NCBI GenBank assembly: GCA_020746875.1
Contig: JAGTJL010000007.1
Location: 1,674,001-1,738,000, forward strand
Source of the DNA: Rhexocercosporidium sp. MPI-PUGE-AT-0058
Taxonomy: Eukaryota > Ascomycota > Leotiomycetes > Helotiales
Direction of reading: 5' to 3'
Length of the DNA: 64,000 nt
The position numbers and the translations under genes are program-made. Position 1 is the first letter of the stretch; each line of letters starts with the position of its first letter. Below, piece after piece: positions 22,111 to 32,458 of the stretch. The notes beneath the pieces are model-generated. The model saw only the letters and a program-made list of their open reading frames with translations. It did no database searches and was not told the DNA's origin.

Positions 22111-22429
22111 GGAATAAATAACAAAACCTAAATAAAATACACTAACTGTTTAATATTAAAAAGCTTTAATTTTCTATATGAATTAAGTAAGAGAGAAGTG
22201 CTAAGAATTACTTGATTTTAATGCCTTAGCATCCCCAGGCTATTAGGGGATTATTATAACATTTTGCCGTGACTTCCGTATTTATACTATACATAAGGCT
22301 CCCTTGCCACACAGTACAAATTAATATGGCATAGCGAGGTTAATAGATAATACTCGCCAAGTTAATATATTTTTAGCGTATGTCGATTTAGCTATTTCCG
22401 TGTGTCGATTTAGCTATCTCCTAAAGATA

Positions 22430-22769
22430 TTTAAAGCGTTTAATAAAAGGAGTTATTATAAGTAAATTCAGTAAAAATCTATTATAAAATACTTAAGATT
22501 ATTATAATTCGTAAGTATTTTAATAATATATTAATTACTTTTAAAATAATACTTTTATTCTTTAAAATATTTAATAATAACTAAAAGTTCTTTATTGTAA
22601 ATAATATAATTCCGCTTAATATCAATTATTTTATAAAATTAATACGTAATAAGTTTTTAATATCGCTTAAATCTTTTTTCAAAATTAATTTATTAAAGAA
22701 GAATATTAATAATTGCAAATCTAAAAATATTAATTTAATCCGAATACGTTTATTAAAATCGAAATACCT
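22430..22769. other. Eroded AT-rich DNA, possible MULE 5' part
   Basis: No open frame. It lies upstream of the MULE transposase relic and may hold its N-terminal coding part, but no motif supports this. Confidence 0.35.
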
Positions 22770-22777
22770 TATAATTA

Positions 22778-23448
22778 AGGTATAGCTAAAGCATTATACG
22801 GAAATAACTAAATCACCATACGCTAAGGTTTTTCTAGGCACGCCGGGCGCATTTATTAACCGCGCTTTATTATATTAATTTATATTAAAGGCTAAGGGCC
22901 GTTAATAAAACCCTTGAGCTTTATTAAACTTAATTTTTAAAGCTATTTATACTTTCTTATTTAATATTTTAAAATAATATGTCGACTTTCATTAACGAGC
23001 CTTGCGGCCTTACGCCTTTAGTCTTAAGTATATTAATTCCGTAGACTTTTATAATATAAAATAGCCTGTCGTCGACTGCACTTGTAATGCAAAGGCTCCG
23101 GCAAAGATATTAAGATTAGTACGAGTATAAGACTTAAAGAAAGAGAGGATATATATATAATATATTATTAATTTATTAATTAAATAATATATTAAATGCT
23201 ATTAAAGCGTTTATAATTATAATTTAAAGGGATATAATTAAAGGAATTAAAATATATACTTAAGATGCCGACTTTAAAGAAGATTATAAAATGAATTAAT
23301 ATAATTACGTAAGATATATATATTACACTTAGCTTCTAGTATAAATTAGTATGATAGGGCGCGGGCAATAAATGCACCCTCCGGATTCTTGAAAATTCCT
23401 TAGCGTGTGGTGATTTAGCTATTTCCGTATAATACTTTAGCTGTACCC
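22778..23448. mobile_element. MULE-type non-autonomous element, 671 bp
   Basis: Inverted termini AGGTATAGC...GCTGTACCC with an 8-bp perfect TSD TATAATTA (22770-22777, 23449-23456). The outer 200 bp on each side match the short copy at 18031-18416. The extra 285 bp in the middle have mixed base composition and include a GC-richer patch near 23,000-23,100 (GCCTTGCGGCCTTACGCC). No ORF. Confidence 0.87.
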
Positions 23449-23879
23449 TATAATTAATATATTAATAAAAGCTGCTTTTAAAATTTTAAAACTTTTTTTT
23501 TTAATTATATTAAAGAATTCGAAAAGTCTTTTCTTAATTTTATTTTTTATATTTTAAAAAGCTCATATTAAGCTTATAATTATCTTAAAGTATTTTAATA
23601 TAAATTTATAATAAAAATTCGCGAAATTTAAAAAAACTTAAATATTTTTATAAGATTCCGGCTTTAATTATTCTTAAATCGAACGGATTTATTTTAAGTT
23701 TATTTAAATATTAATTAATTCGACTTTAAATCTTAAGAACTTAATTTAATTTAATTTAAACTTATACTTACTGAATTTAATAAAAAGCTTATATTTACGT
23801 AATTATTTTATAATAACTTTAATATACTTATAATACTTAACTTCCTTCTAACTTTAAAAATAATACTTTAATGTTTTAT

Positions 23880-25140
23880 TCCTTAATTACATATATAAAA
23901 CTAATCGATTTGATATATTATTACTAAATATATATGAAATTATAAGAAATAATATAATAATCTAGCTTAAGTTAGCAATTTTATTAAAGAAGACTTAAGA
24001 GAATTATACTTAAGCTCTTATATAACTTAAAGATTTAATATTTTAATATATAATTTAAGAGTTAATTCTATTATAATAAATAAGGAATTAGCTTTAATTA
24101 AATATATTAAAGCTTTCTTTTTTATTACCTGCTACTTCTTCTGCCGTTAACACGTTAATATAAATATATTAATAAAGATTAAAAAATATTTCTTAAGCTT
24201 TATTAAAGATTTTAATAAAAACTAAATACGTTACTTACGCTTTTAAGTATTCTTAAGCTCTTAAAATATATTACCTATTAATATAATTAAAAAGGCATTT
24301 AATATTACGCCTATAAATATACGAATTAAATTTTCTATAAGCGCTATAAGTTATTATAAGAATATATAGCTCTTTTAAAAAAAGAAGCTAATAGCCTTTT
24401 GAATTAGTTAATTATATTACTTTAAAATTATAATTATAAGTTTAATTAAAAGTTATTATATTATATTAAAATTATATTTATAATATAAGCATATAAACTT
24501 TAAAAGCGTATTTCTTAAATTACAACTCTTTTAAATTACTTAGTATACCGGCATTAAATTAATTATTATATAATAGTAATTACGGCTTAAATATAATATA
24601 AATATCCTTCTTTTTACTACTATCTTTTCATTTATTTATACTTACGCTTTTTTAAGAATTTTATAAGAAAAGAGTAAGCTCCTTTCTTAAAAGCCTTTTC
24701 TAAACGGTTATATATATATTATATAATAAATATTTAGTTTACCTTACTTTTACATTCTTTAAAAGAAATAATAAGCTAATAGAGTAGTTTTTTTAAGTAA
24801 TATTTATTCTTATTAATATTATAATAAGCTTAAATTAATACATTCACTTAGCTTGAGCAATCCTCAGCTTCTTCTATTCTTAAATTTAATAAAAGTAAAG
24901 GAAAAGAGTAAGCTTAAGGGTGCGCTTAATAATAAAATAATACATTTAAGCACTCGTCGGGATTCTTTATTCTTTAAACTACCTTCTAGCTCTGCTTTTA
25001 TATTACTTGGCAGACTTTTTCAATATAAATTAGCGTATCATCGATTATATTACTTATACAGAGGCTTTAATATAAGTATTAAAATATATACGAGCCAGGA
25101 ACTCGACGAGAGAGAGCATATATATAAGGCATTTTATTAA
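23880..25140 (+). pseudogene. RIP-eroded MULE (Mutator-like) transposase
   Basis: Plus-strand frames retain fungal MULE transposase landmarks. Near 23,900 there is a KTNRFD-like strand around the first catalytic Asp. Near 24,090 the second (TDRELALIK) reads NKELALIK, Asp to Asn. At about 24,135 comes the C-x-W-H block, reading CR.HVNINIL, then KKYFLSFI, then an EFLSSW-like segment near 24,250. Around 24,390-24,530 the KLIAFWI...KLYL...KSVFLKLQLF portion remains. The last 95 codons (24853-25140) are open and form the basic C-terminal tail (KLKGALNNK...STRRDSLFFKLPSSSA). The MITE at 22778-23448 sits just upstream. The autonomous source of the MULE-type elements here was probably of this kind. 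Confidence 0.78.
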
Positions 25141-25254
25141 TATATAAGACAAATAATATTAAAAATGCTATTATAATTATTATAAATATAATATAACGAG
25201 AAGTAATTAATAGAATTAAAGTATATATTTAAAATGCAGAGTTTAAAGTAAATA

Positions 25255-25386
25255 AATTAATATAAAAAGGCCAGATATATATTATATATACTAATTTTAG
25301 TAATAATAAATGCACTCTTTATTTTTGGCTCGCTTACTTAGCGTATAAGGATTTAGCTATTTACGTATAGATATTTAGTTATGGCT
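25255..25386. repeat. MULE-type terminal inverted repeat, right end
   Basis: The reverse complement of this stretch aligns with the left 130 bp of the element at 20103: two tandem CTAAAT-containing units, then CGCTAAGTAAGCGAGCC, against CGCTAAGCAAGCGAGCC there. It is the likely right end of the MULE relic. The matching left end was not found. Confidence 0.7.
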
Positions 25387-25394
25387 TTTTTTTA

Positions 25395-26911
25395 CGAGAT
25401 TTATTATTCTTAAGATTATTATCTTTTTATTTGCCTCTGCTTTTATTATATTTAACTTTTAGTATATTAAAAAATACTTTTTAAATTCTTTTAATAAAAG
25501 ATTTAATATTATTAACTAGTTTCTTTTATTATTAATAAGTATTAGAAAAGTTTATAAAAGCGTAAGAATTAATTTATTACGCTATTAATATATACGCAAT
25601 TATTTTACGAAAGTTAATAATAATAATATTATTAAATATAATAAACTGTCGGCATATCGCTTAAATAAACTCGCTTAGTTATTAGCGGAATCGCTTAATA
25701 TTCTTAATTACTTTAATACTTCGAGTTTCTTTAAAAGTATAAAGCTCTTTTAAGAAGTTAATAAATAAGTTTTATATTAGCAAAATATTCTTAGGTTTAG
25801 TTATAGTTTATTTTATATTATCTTAATAAATTAATAGGTCGCTTTTTATATTTGTAATTACGACGCGTATTCGATTCGTATACATATTATAATTATATAA
25901 GCGAGCTTTAAAGAAAATTTTTAAATATTTTTCTAATTTTATAAGCTTTCGAAACTTTTTCTTTATATTTTTTAAAAATTATAATCGTAAAGTACTTCTT
26001 ACGGTTGCGCTTATTTTTTACTTAAGCCGTAATATATTTTAATAAAATATAAGCGTTTAAATTTAAATATATTAATAATATTATTTGAAGTTTATAAATT
26101 ACGTAATTTATTATAAGTAATGCGATTATTTCCCGAAAGTATCGCGGAGCCGGTAAAGTCTTAAGCTTAATAGTATTTTTATTAAGCGAGTGCTATAAGC
26201 TAAATAAGTTAGCTTTTAATCTTAAATTAGAATTGCGTTTTATTAAAAGTAATTTGAAGTCTTTTATTAAAATAACAGCGATAAAATCTAATATTATATT
26301 ACGGGTTCGTTAAAAGCTTTCTTTAATTACTTATCGTTTACTTATTATATTTGTATAAGCGACGGAAATTACCCGGAAGCGGCGAAGTTTAATAAGATTA
26401 TTTTTATAATAAACGAGCCGCGTTTTCGCATAGGTGTTTTTAATTTTAATTTTAATTTTAATTAATAAACGTATATATTCTTTAAACTCGCGCTACTTTT
26501 AAGCAATTTAGTTTTCGGTAAATATATTTAAGCTATAAGATTAATATTAATATTAAAAATAAAAAAGATTATATTATTTATTATATAATTAAATATATTT
26601 AAGTTATTTTTAATTTAAATTATAATCTTACTTTTCTTTTTATAAATATAAACGAATTAATTATAAGTATAAAAGGATTTCTTATTATTATCGCCGCGGG
26701 TATTTTAAAGTAATTCGTTATTAGAAATACTTTTGCTTTTAATTATATAAAAAGAATTTATAAATTTTATAATCTTACGAAGAATATTATAAGCGATATT
26801 ACCGAAGCGAGTATTACTCGCAGGTTTAACGTTATTAAATATAATTACTTAATAAATATTTATTCTTTTACTTTTCGTATTATTTTCTTATAGAATAAAA
26901 AGATTAACTTA
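25395..26911. other. Eroded AT-rich DNA, no gene seen
   Basis: About 1.5 kb without an open frame. A TTTTAA-type simple repeat lies near 26,433-26,462. Less eroded islands (for example near 26,140-26,170 and 26,350-26,430) suggest an old transposon, family unknown. Confidence 0.5.
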
Positions 26912-26915
26912 TTAA

Positions 26916-27800
26916 ATAAAATTCATAATAAATAAAGTTTCGTAAAAGTTTAAAGAAAATATATTTAAAGAATTAATTTTTAACTTTTAAAGAAGTCTAA
27001 AAGAAAAGTATATATTACGGCTTGCCAAAGGTTAATACGGTGCAAGAAATAGCTTTATATTTGGACTTAAAGCTACGCTTAGAATTAAAAAGAAAAGACA
27101 AGAAGAAAAAGAGAGCTCTTTATAAGAGGGAGTTTTAATATAAATATATAAAGGGTCCTCCTAGCCTTTCCCGATTAGGCCTAGCGCCATAGTTGCCATG
27201 CCAAGGCAATGCTACGAGCGATGCCGAGCTCGCTCGGTTAAAATACGAGGCTCAGGGAATCGTAATAGTATATATATAAAAGAAATTATTTATAAAAGGA
27301 AGTAAAACGCCGGCGTAATTAAAAATATAAGTAAAACTAATTTTATTAATATTATAAAAGCCTTGGCTTTTTTATATTACGGGTCCGATTTTATATAAAT
27401 AAATTAAATAAGCGTGCATATAATATAATCGGAATACGGCTATCCGACTTACCGCGGCTTAACCTTTGCCTTAAGCGACGCGAAGGCGTATTAATATATT
27501 ATTAATTAAAGTATTAATATTACGGACGTTATTATTAAGAAAAATAATTATTATTATATATACGCTTATTTGTTTTCTTAATATAAGATCGGGCCTGTAA
27601 TATAAAGAATCCAAGGCTTTTATAATATAAGTAAAATTAGTCTTACTTATATTTTTAAGTACGCCGGTGTTTTAATTTCTTTTATAAATAACTTCTTTTA
27701 TATATACGCTTCTCCTTTAAACTTCTTCAAAAATTAGAGATTTTTTTTTAAAATATATTTCCTTAAACCTTTACGAAACTTTGCCCACCGTGAACTCCAT
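26916..27800. mobile_element. TTAA-flanked foldback element with a solo LTR inside
   Basis: Left arm (26916 to about 27,425, minus the LTR) and right arm (about 27,550-27,800) are inverted copies of about 240 bp. The outer ends are AAATTCATAATAAATAAAG (eroded) and its complement from ATGGAGTTCACGGTGGGC. TTAA flanks both ends (26912-26915, 27801-27804), which is the piggyBac-type target, but in such AT-rich DNA this may be chance. Copy 17051-17442 is related. Without the solo LTR the element is about 630 bp and noncoding. Confidence 0.65.
27013..27267 (-). mobile_element. Solo LTR of the chromovirus, inverted
   Basis: 255-bp reverse-complement copy of the LTRs at 2889 and 9355, with a perfect 5-bp TSD GTATA (27008-27012, 27268-27272). 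It was left by recombination between two LTRs. It sits inside the left arm of the foldback element, so it is younger than that element. Confidence 0.92.
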
Positions 27801-27804
27801 TTAA

Positions 27805-29310
27805 TATAACGACGAGGACTTGACGATTGAGGGTCTTACAGGTAGCGCCATCGGGCCGCCTATGGTTGCTGGTTAGAACTACCCAGATCTTAGTTCATGG
27901 TTGATAACTTACTACAGTCACCGGCAACTGACATTAGCCTGGTTACCTAAAACATACCAAAATATACCTTAAATAATCGTTAAATCAATACACTTAGCGC
28001 TGTTTAAATTTTAAGTCTTTTTTATACTTCTTAAATAAAAGATTAAGTACACTTTTATTAATTCGGATTTTATTTTAAACGTTATATAAAAAGTTTATCG
28101 TAAGATAAAGATAATACTAAGTTAAAACGCTACTTTACCCGCAAAATATAGCTTAAAACTACTACGTTATACTTAAACCTGTTAAAGTCGTATATTCTCA
28201 ACTTTTAATTAAAAATCGTAATAATATTAAAGCTTAGAATTATTAAAAAGATTATATACCTTAAAGGAATATTAACCTAAAGAAGTGTAGCTTATATTAA
28301 AGAGGGTGGAAAAGGTAGCGTTTTGGTGTGATTCGGGTAAAAGGCTAATATCAGTTGCCTAGTACTGTACTATACCCAAAAACTCTTGTTAATCCACCAC
28401 TTCTTTCCCGCTGGACGAACCGATCAGTCGGCAACCTTCGAGGGATGGGGCGGTTTGTCGATGCTCTGGACGGGTGATGGTGGGAAATCCCGGGCGAAGT
28501 CGACACCAAATTTGAAGGATTGTATCTAGAGCATGAGGGCGGACACAACCACCACGTTCCTAGCCGAAGGTGAGCACGCAATGCGGCGCCAGGGCGAAAG
28601 AAGTGACGGAAAAACATTTCCGAAGTAGTCTCTGGTTGAAATAATTGGATAAATATATTTGTAACGCTACGCCGGTATTTCAATGAAGTAGTCGGGGAGT
28701 GGGAGAAAGAAGAAAAGTCAGAGAGAAGCCAGGATGATATACGCTGTTCACCTCTTCATCGTTCCTTCCTCACCAAAGCCAAAGCCATGGCCTACCTGCA
28801 TTTTTGTCCAAAGGACACGCATTTCGATTGTCACGGTACCACGGCATCAGACCTATTCTACTAGAGAAGTAACGGTAGTAAGCAGGAGAGAGCCTGCTTC
28901 GAGACCTATGTACCTTTAGGGAGGACTTGCAATCTTTCGTTCGAATTGCTAAGCTCTAGATCGATTTGAGAGCAGTTACTGCATACAATTTCAGTACGCA
29001 CAGAAACAAATCGTATTCGCAATGTCGAGTCTGTTTAAAATCAACCGCTTATCTTCTCTATAGAGATGATTCGAAGCTGGGAACTTTGACTATTCACGTG
29101 TAGAAGATGGCCTACGCGAGAACAAACGGGAGCTAAACATGTGATGTCTGGTTACCAGCGCTAGGTAGCTAGACCCCATTATAGCCCTTCCGCCGCGCAC
29201 ATTCTCCGATCCCCGTCCAGAATTCCTCCATGCCTTCTCAATTGCAAAAATTCCCTCTGTTCCCTCTTCACAACATCAAGCGTCTTCACTTTGCCATCTC
29301 ATCCTAAATT
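27805..29310. other. Transition from AT-rich block to gene-rich DNA, no gene seen
   Basis: Base composition becomes balanced at about 27,810-27,960, falls back to AT-rich until about 28,290, then stays balanced. Short ORFs here lack motifs and intron context. I see no transposon end at the boundary. Confidence 0.5.
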
Positions 29311-29575
29311 ATGAGCGCAAACAATCCAACCCTCCCCAACCACTTCCCCAAATATGTCCAATAATATGCGACCTTACGCACGATTATACTACAGACTCTT
29401 CCGTCCAGGGAGGCCATTTTACGTTAAGCCGATTACGCTGATGCTGATTGGACCATTTTTCTGGCTCTTGACCGAAGCGACGCATTGGGCTTTCGAAAAT
29501 ACCATGAGAGACAACTTGCTGAGAGGTTGGCTTACGAACAGGAAGATGATAGGGAGGATGGATCGTGAGTGGTAA
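29311..29575 (+). pseudogene. Possible small one-TM protein gene, frame uncertain
   Basis: From the ATG at 29354 a 73-aa frame gives a basic N-terminus (RPYARLYYRLFRPGRPFY) followed by a hydrophobic helix (ITLMLIGPFFWLL). From about 29,480 another frame looks more natural for a C-terminus (FRKYHERQLAERLAYEQEDD, stop at about 29,567). That frame is also the frame of an ATG at 29311. No acceptable intron joins them. It could be a small inner-membrane protein gene with a frameshift, or chance. I do not recognise the family. Confidence 0.25.
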
Positions 29576-30164
29576 TAATATAGGCTTTAGAGGGTGGAAA
29601 GGGAGAAAGTTGTTTGCTTGGAATAACAAGATGAGCTTCTGTGAGACTGGAGTAGACTTGGTTGGAACGAAGTGAAGTTCTTTTGGGAACCACCCGGACC
29701 GTGTTAGGAAGCAAGCTGTGTATCCTGCACGAAACGAATTCACAATCCACCAGCCCTCAGGGTACGGACTTCTGCATTTTCTTCCGACAGATTCTTTAAT
29801 ATCACTATTCTACACGTTAAGATGTTTCTCTTGACCAAACAGCCGTCGATCCCACAAATGTTCAGTGATATTTCTACGTGATATCAGCACATCTAGGGAA
29901 TATTGCCATACTCTAAGTAGCTGTATCTTTGAGAGAAAGACACAAGCCATTTAAGGCTTCGTTACACCGTGACCCCCAAGACATCATAAAGTCAACAAAG
30001 ATCACCACTCCCAAGCGAGCGCCACATCGACAACTGCTTCCTCCCCTGCAAGCGGCCGCGATCCCCGCAATACGGTACTGTACATACTTCATCATCGAGC
30101 TCTAGGTAAGCTCGATGCTTCAACTTAATCTATACAGCACCACCTCCATCCAAAGTAAAGCACA
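29576..30164. other. Intergenic, no gene seen
   Basis: No supported ORF. The last 100 bp form the leader of the DUF423 gene. Confidence 0.5.
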
Positions 30165-30596
30165 ATGCCAGCATTTTGGACAATCGGCTGTCTCTGCGGC
30201 GCATCCGCCGTAACACTCGGCGCATTCGGAGCTCACGGACTGAAGAAACGCATTGCGGACCCGGCGAAACTCGCAAATTGGGGGACGGCTGCTCAATACT
30301 AAGTACATTCTTTCCCTTCTTGCCTTCTTCTATTCCAACCTCTAAATCAACTCGCTAGCCAGTCTCTCCCGTTAGTCCACTCCGGCATCCTCCTCGCCAC
30401 AACCGTCGCCACAGAACAAACTCGCAGGGGTCTTTTCGTAGCCGGCATGACAATGTTCAGTGGCAGCATATATCTCCTCAGTCTTGATCCGCAGAGGTTT
30501 AAGTTCTTGGGCCCGGTTACGCCGTTAGGGGGGTTGTGTTTGATTGGTGGGTGGGCGGCGTTGGCGTTTGGGAAGAGGTTGCCGATAAAGATTTGA
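30165..30596 (+). pseudogene. DUF423 (YgdD-type) small membrane protein, in-frame stop before the intron
   Basis: Exon 1 (30165-30302) encodes the DUF423 start: MPAFWTIGCLCGAS, then LGAFGAHGLKKRI and NWGTAAQY. The next codon (30300-30302) is TAA, immediately followed by a GTACAT donor. After a 60-nt intron (30303-30362) exon 2 (30363-30596) continues in frame: LVHSGILLATT, then GMTMFSGSIYLLSLD and the PVTPLGGLCLIGGWAALA helix, ending KRLPIKI. Related proteins have Gln at the stop position, so CAA to TAA would explain it. The protein would be about 125 aa with four helices, of unknown function. Either it is a recent nonsense allele or the true splice donor is non-standard and I have misread the junction. 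Confidence 0.65.
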
Positions 30597-31414
30597 GGAT
30601 TTGAGTAGGAGAGGAGAGGGAGGGAAAGGAAATGGATATTTTGAATCCGTCCCCTGGTCTCGAAGTCGGTGATTATAGTATTATACCACTAAGGGCACAA
30701 GAAGGCTACATAGTAAGACATCTACATAGTAAAGCAGAAGATTATCATAGGCAATTATAAATTTCTATCTTGGTCTTTAGTCCTTAATTGCAAAGTTTAC
30801 CCTGATCTTTGTATACATGCTTTCCATTTTAGTGACCTTTGCTTTTAGCCTTAACAATCTTAAAAGGAACATCTTAGCTTATATCTTGAGTTGGTTCTTT
30901 ATTGTAAAGGCAGATGTGACCGTAAAACCGTCCTTGATTTGAAAGCGAGTCTAGCATCGAGAATAGCTTTGTAAGATTTATTAAGAGGATGTAAGTGATA
31001 TATAAATAGTAGCTTATAGTACGGCCTAGCTCGCTCCGATAGATTCATCCACCCACCCACCAACCTACCAACCCATCTATCCATCCATCCATCCCCCCTC
31101 CCTCCATCCATCTCGCTCTCGCCCTCCGACATCCCCTTCCCTTCCCGGTATTCCTCCAGCCAACCACCTCCCACAAAGTTGCAATCGTCTCCACACAGAA
31201 GCCATTTCCGCCGCATCAAAGTCGCCATCCACAGACTCTGTTTGACACCTGATCGAAACTCCGCGACAACCCCACCGAGAACATGCGCCTCTGGAGGCTT
31301 TTGAATAAGCTGGCTGCGAGGAGGATTTCGAGAGCTCTGATAACTTAAGCGCGCCCGAACATCTAGTTCTACCCGAATATCCATTCCAACACGAGGCCCT
31401 GTCTCGCGCCAGCC
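30597..31414. other. Intergenic and promoter/leader of the cyclin gene
   Basis: No supported gene. Positions 31,040-31,150 form a C/T-rich tract with CATC and CACC repeats, a common feature of fungal promoters. Confidence 0.55.
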
Positions 31415-32458
31415 ATGTCTCTCACACCCTCGGGCAACGGGACAAGCAGACCAGCCTTGTCTTCAGTGGAGAGTAAACCATATGTCCACGACTCTGCCGA
31501 CTCGTTCACCTACCTACTTCCACCGCGACCGAATCCCTCAGCAGACGCCGGGCTTGCGATTAAGGCCTGCAGCGATGATGGATTTTCACCACCATCCCCA
31601 AACAGCATGGATGTCTTCACAATCGGGCCTGTGACGGCGTTGAAGCTCTTATGTGGAGGTATTGAAGCGCTGGTCAGGATCACAGGAGATGTTCCACCCA
31701 CACCGCCACCGGCATTCACAACACCTCCCAATATGCGCGGCATGCAGGCCGAGAAGGAAAATATTGCCAGAAGCAATTCATACAAGAACTTTGCCGAGTT
31801 ACATAAACGCCCTAGGACGCCGTCGACTTCTAGTGGTGGATCCTGGGATGACATAGACGGAGTGAACTTCAAGAAGACCTCCATAGGTAGTCCAGAAATT
31901 GTCCCGACGCAACCATTCATCATCATTGGGGATAATGCCGAACCTCTTAACATACAACATGGTGCCATTACGCGCAAATTCTACTCGAAGCACCCGCCCC
32001 CAATCTCTCTAGAGGACTATCTCATGCGGATACACAAATTCTGTCCCATGTCTACCGCGGTGTATCTAGCAACGAGCTACTACATCCACAGGCTAGCTGT
32101 AGACGAGAGAGCAATACCCGTCACACGGCGCAACTGCCACCGCCTGCTTTTAGCGGGCCTGCGAGTAGCTATGAAGGCACTCGAGGATCTTAGCTACCCT
32201 CACTCACGCTTTTCGAAAGTTGGTGGGGTTAGCGAGAACGAGCTTGCGAGACTTGAGATCAGTTTTTGCTTTCTCACAAATTTCGAATTTAAGACAAGTA
32301 AAGAGTCTTTGCTGGACCACGCTATTAGTCTCAAGGAGATATCCTCACTCCAAGGAGCAATGCACTTTGTTCCGAGGATGCCCTTGAAAACGAAGAGGAG
32401 GCCGGCTGTGACCGTAGAGGTTCAGGAGACGAAGCAAGAAGTTACTGCGGATGCATAG
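31415..32458 (+). CDS. Pho80/PCL-type cyclin, 347 aa
   Basis: Intronless. Residues 1-185 are a low-complexity, Pro/Ser-rich extension (with PPTPPPAFTTPP). Residues about 186-310 are a cyclin box of the Pho80 class: RKFYSKHPPPISLEDYL, then IHKFCPMSTAVYLATSYYI, then the RRNCHRLLLAGLRVAMK helix and ELARLEISFCFLTNFEF. This family partners a Pho85-type kinase (in Neurospora, PREG with PGOV) in phosphate signalling, or in the PCL branch controls glycogen and polarity. The sequence does not decide between PHO80 and PCL6/7 orthology. The C-terminus ends in a short acidic tail. The start at 31415 is the first ATG after the C/T tract. Confidence 0.85.
   Translation: MSLTPSGNGTSRPALSSVESKPYVHDSADSFTYLLPPRPNPSADAGLAIKACSDDGFSPPSPNSMDVFTIGPVTALKLLCGGIEALVRITGDVPPTPPPAFTTPPNMRGMQAEKENIARSNSYKNFAELHKRPRTPSTSSGGSWDDIDGVNFKKTSIGSPEIVPTQPFIIIGDNAEPLNIQHGAITRKFYSKHPPPISLEDYLMRIHKFCPMSTAVYLATSYYIHRLAVDERAIPVTRRNCHRLLLAGLRVAMKALEDLSYPHSRFSKVGGVSENELARLEISFCFLTNFEFKTSKESLLDHAISLKEISSLQGAMHFVPRMPLKTKRRPAVTVEVQETKQEVTADA

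Larger units (their letters stand above)
20686..22278 (+). mobile_element. RIP-eroded Tc1/mariner DNA transposon, nested
   Basis: 1.59-kb element with inverted termini of about 28 bp starting CGGAGGTCACGG (four mismatches between ends), flanked by TA (20684-20685, 22279-22280). Inside is an eroded DDE transposase on the plus strand. Size, TA duplication and transposase agree on Tc1/mariner. It inserted into the MULE-type element at 20103-22421. Confidence 0.85.
20103..22421. mobile_element. MULE-type non-autonomous element carrying a nested Tc1/mariner
   Basis: Inverted termini of about 47 bp start AGGGACAGCTAAATCGAC. Each end holds two tandem copies of AGCTAAATCGAC. The 8-bp TSD TAAAGATA (20095-20102, 22422-22429) is perfect. 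After removal of the Tc1/mariner (20686-22278) the element is about 720 bp and noncoding. Its left 250 bp resemble, in inverted orientation, the DNA at 25,140-25,386 beside the MULE transposase relic. That links the terminal repeats to the Mutator-like class. Confidence 0.85.

Noticed and set aside
24853..25140. Open 95-codon ORF in eroded DNA, a candidate small gene
   Set aside because: Its sequence is the basic C-terminal tail of the MULE transposase whose eroded core lies just upstream in the same direction; it is not a separate gene.
25387..25394. TTTTTTTA after the MULE right terminus as a target duplication
   Set aside because: No matching left terminus with the same eight bases was found, so the duplication cannot be confirmed.
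1..28000. CRISPR-like array among the tandem repeats
   Set aside because: The repeats are directly adjacent AT-rich minisatellites without spacers, in a eukaryotic genome.
30640..30705. tRNA-like stretch on the minus strand (TAGTGGTATAATAC and a weak B box)
   Set aside because: I could not form a complete cloverleaf; the acceptor stem and the B box do not fit.
30899..31384. 161-codon minus-strand ORF upstream of the cyclin
   Set aside because: It is driven by the C/T-rich promoter tract (Trp/Gly/Asp/Met-rich translation) and shows no domain.
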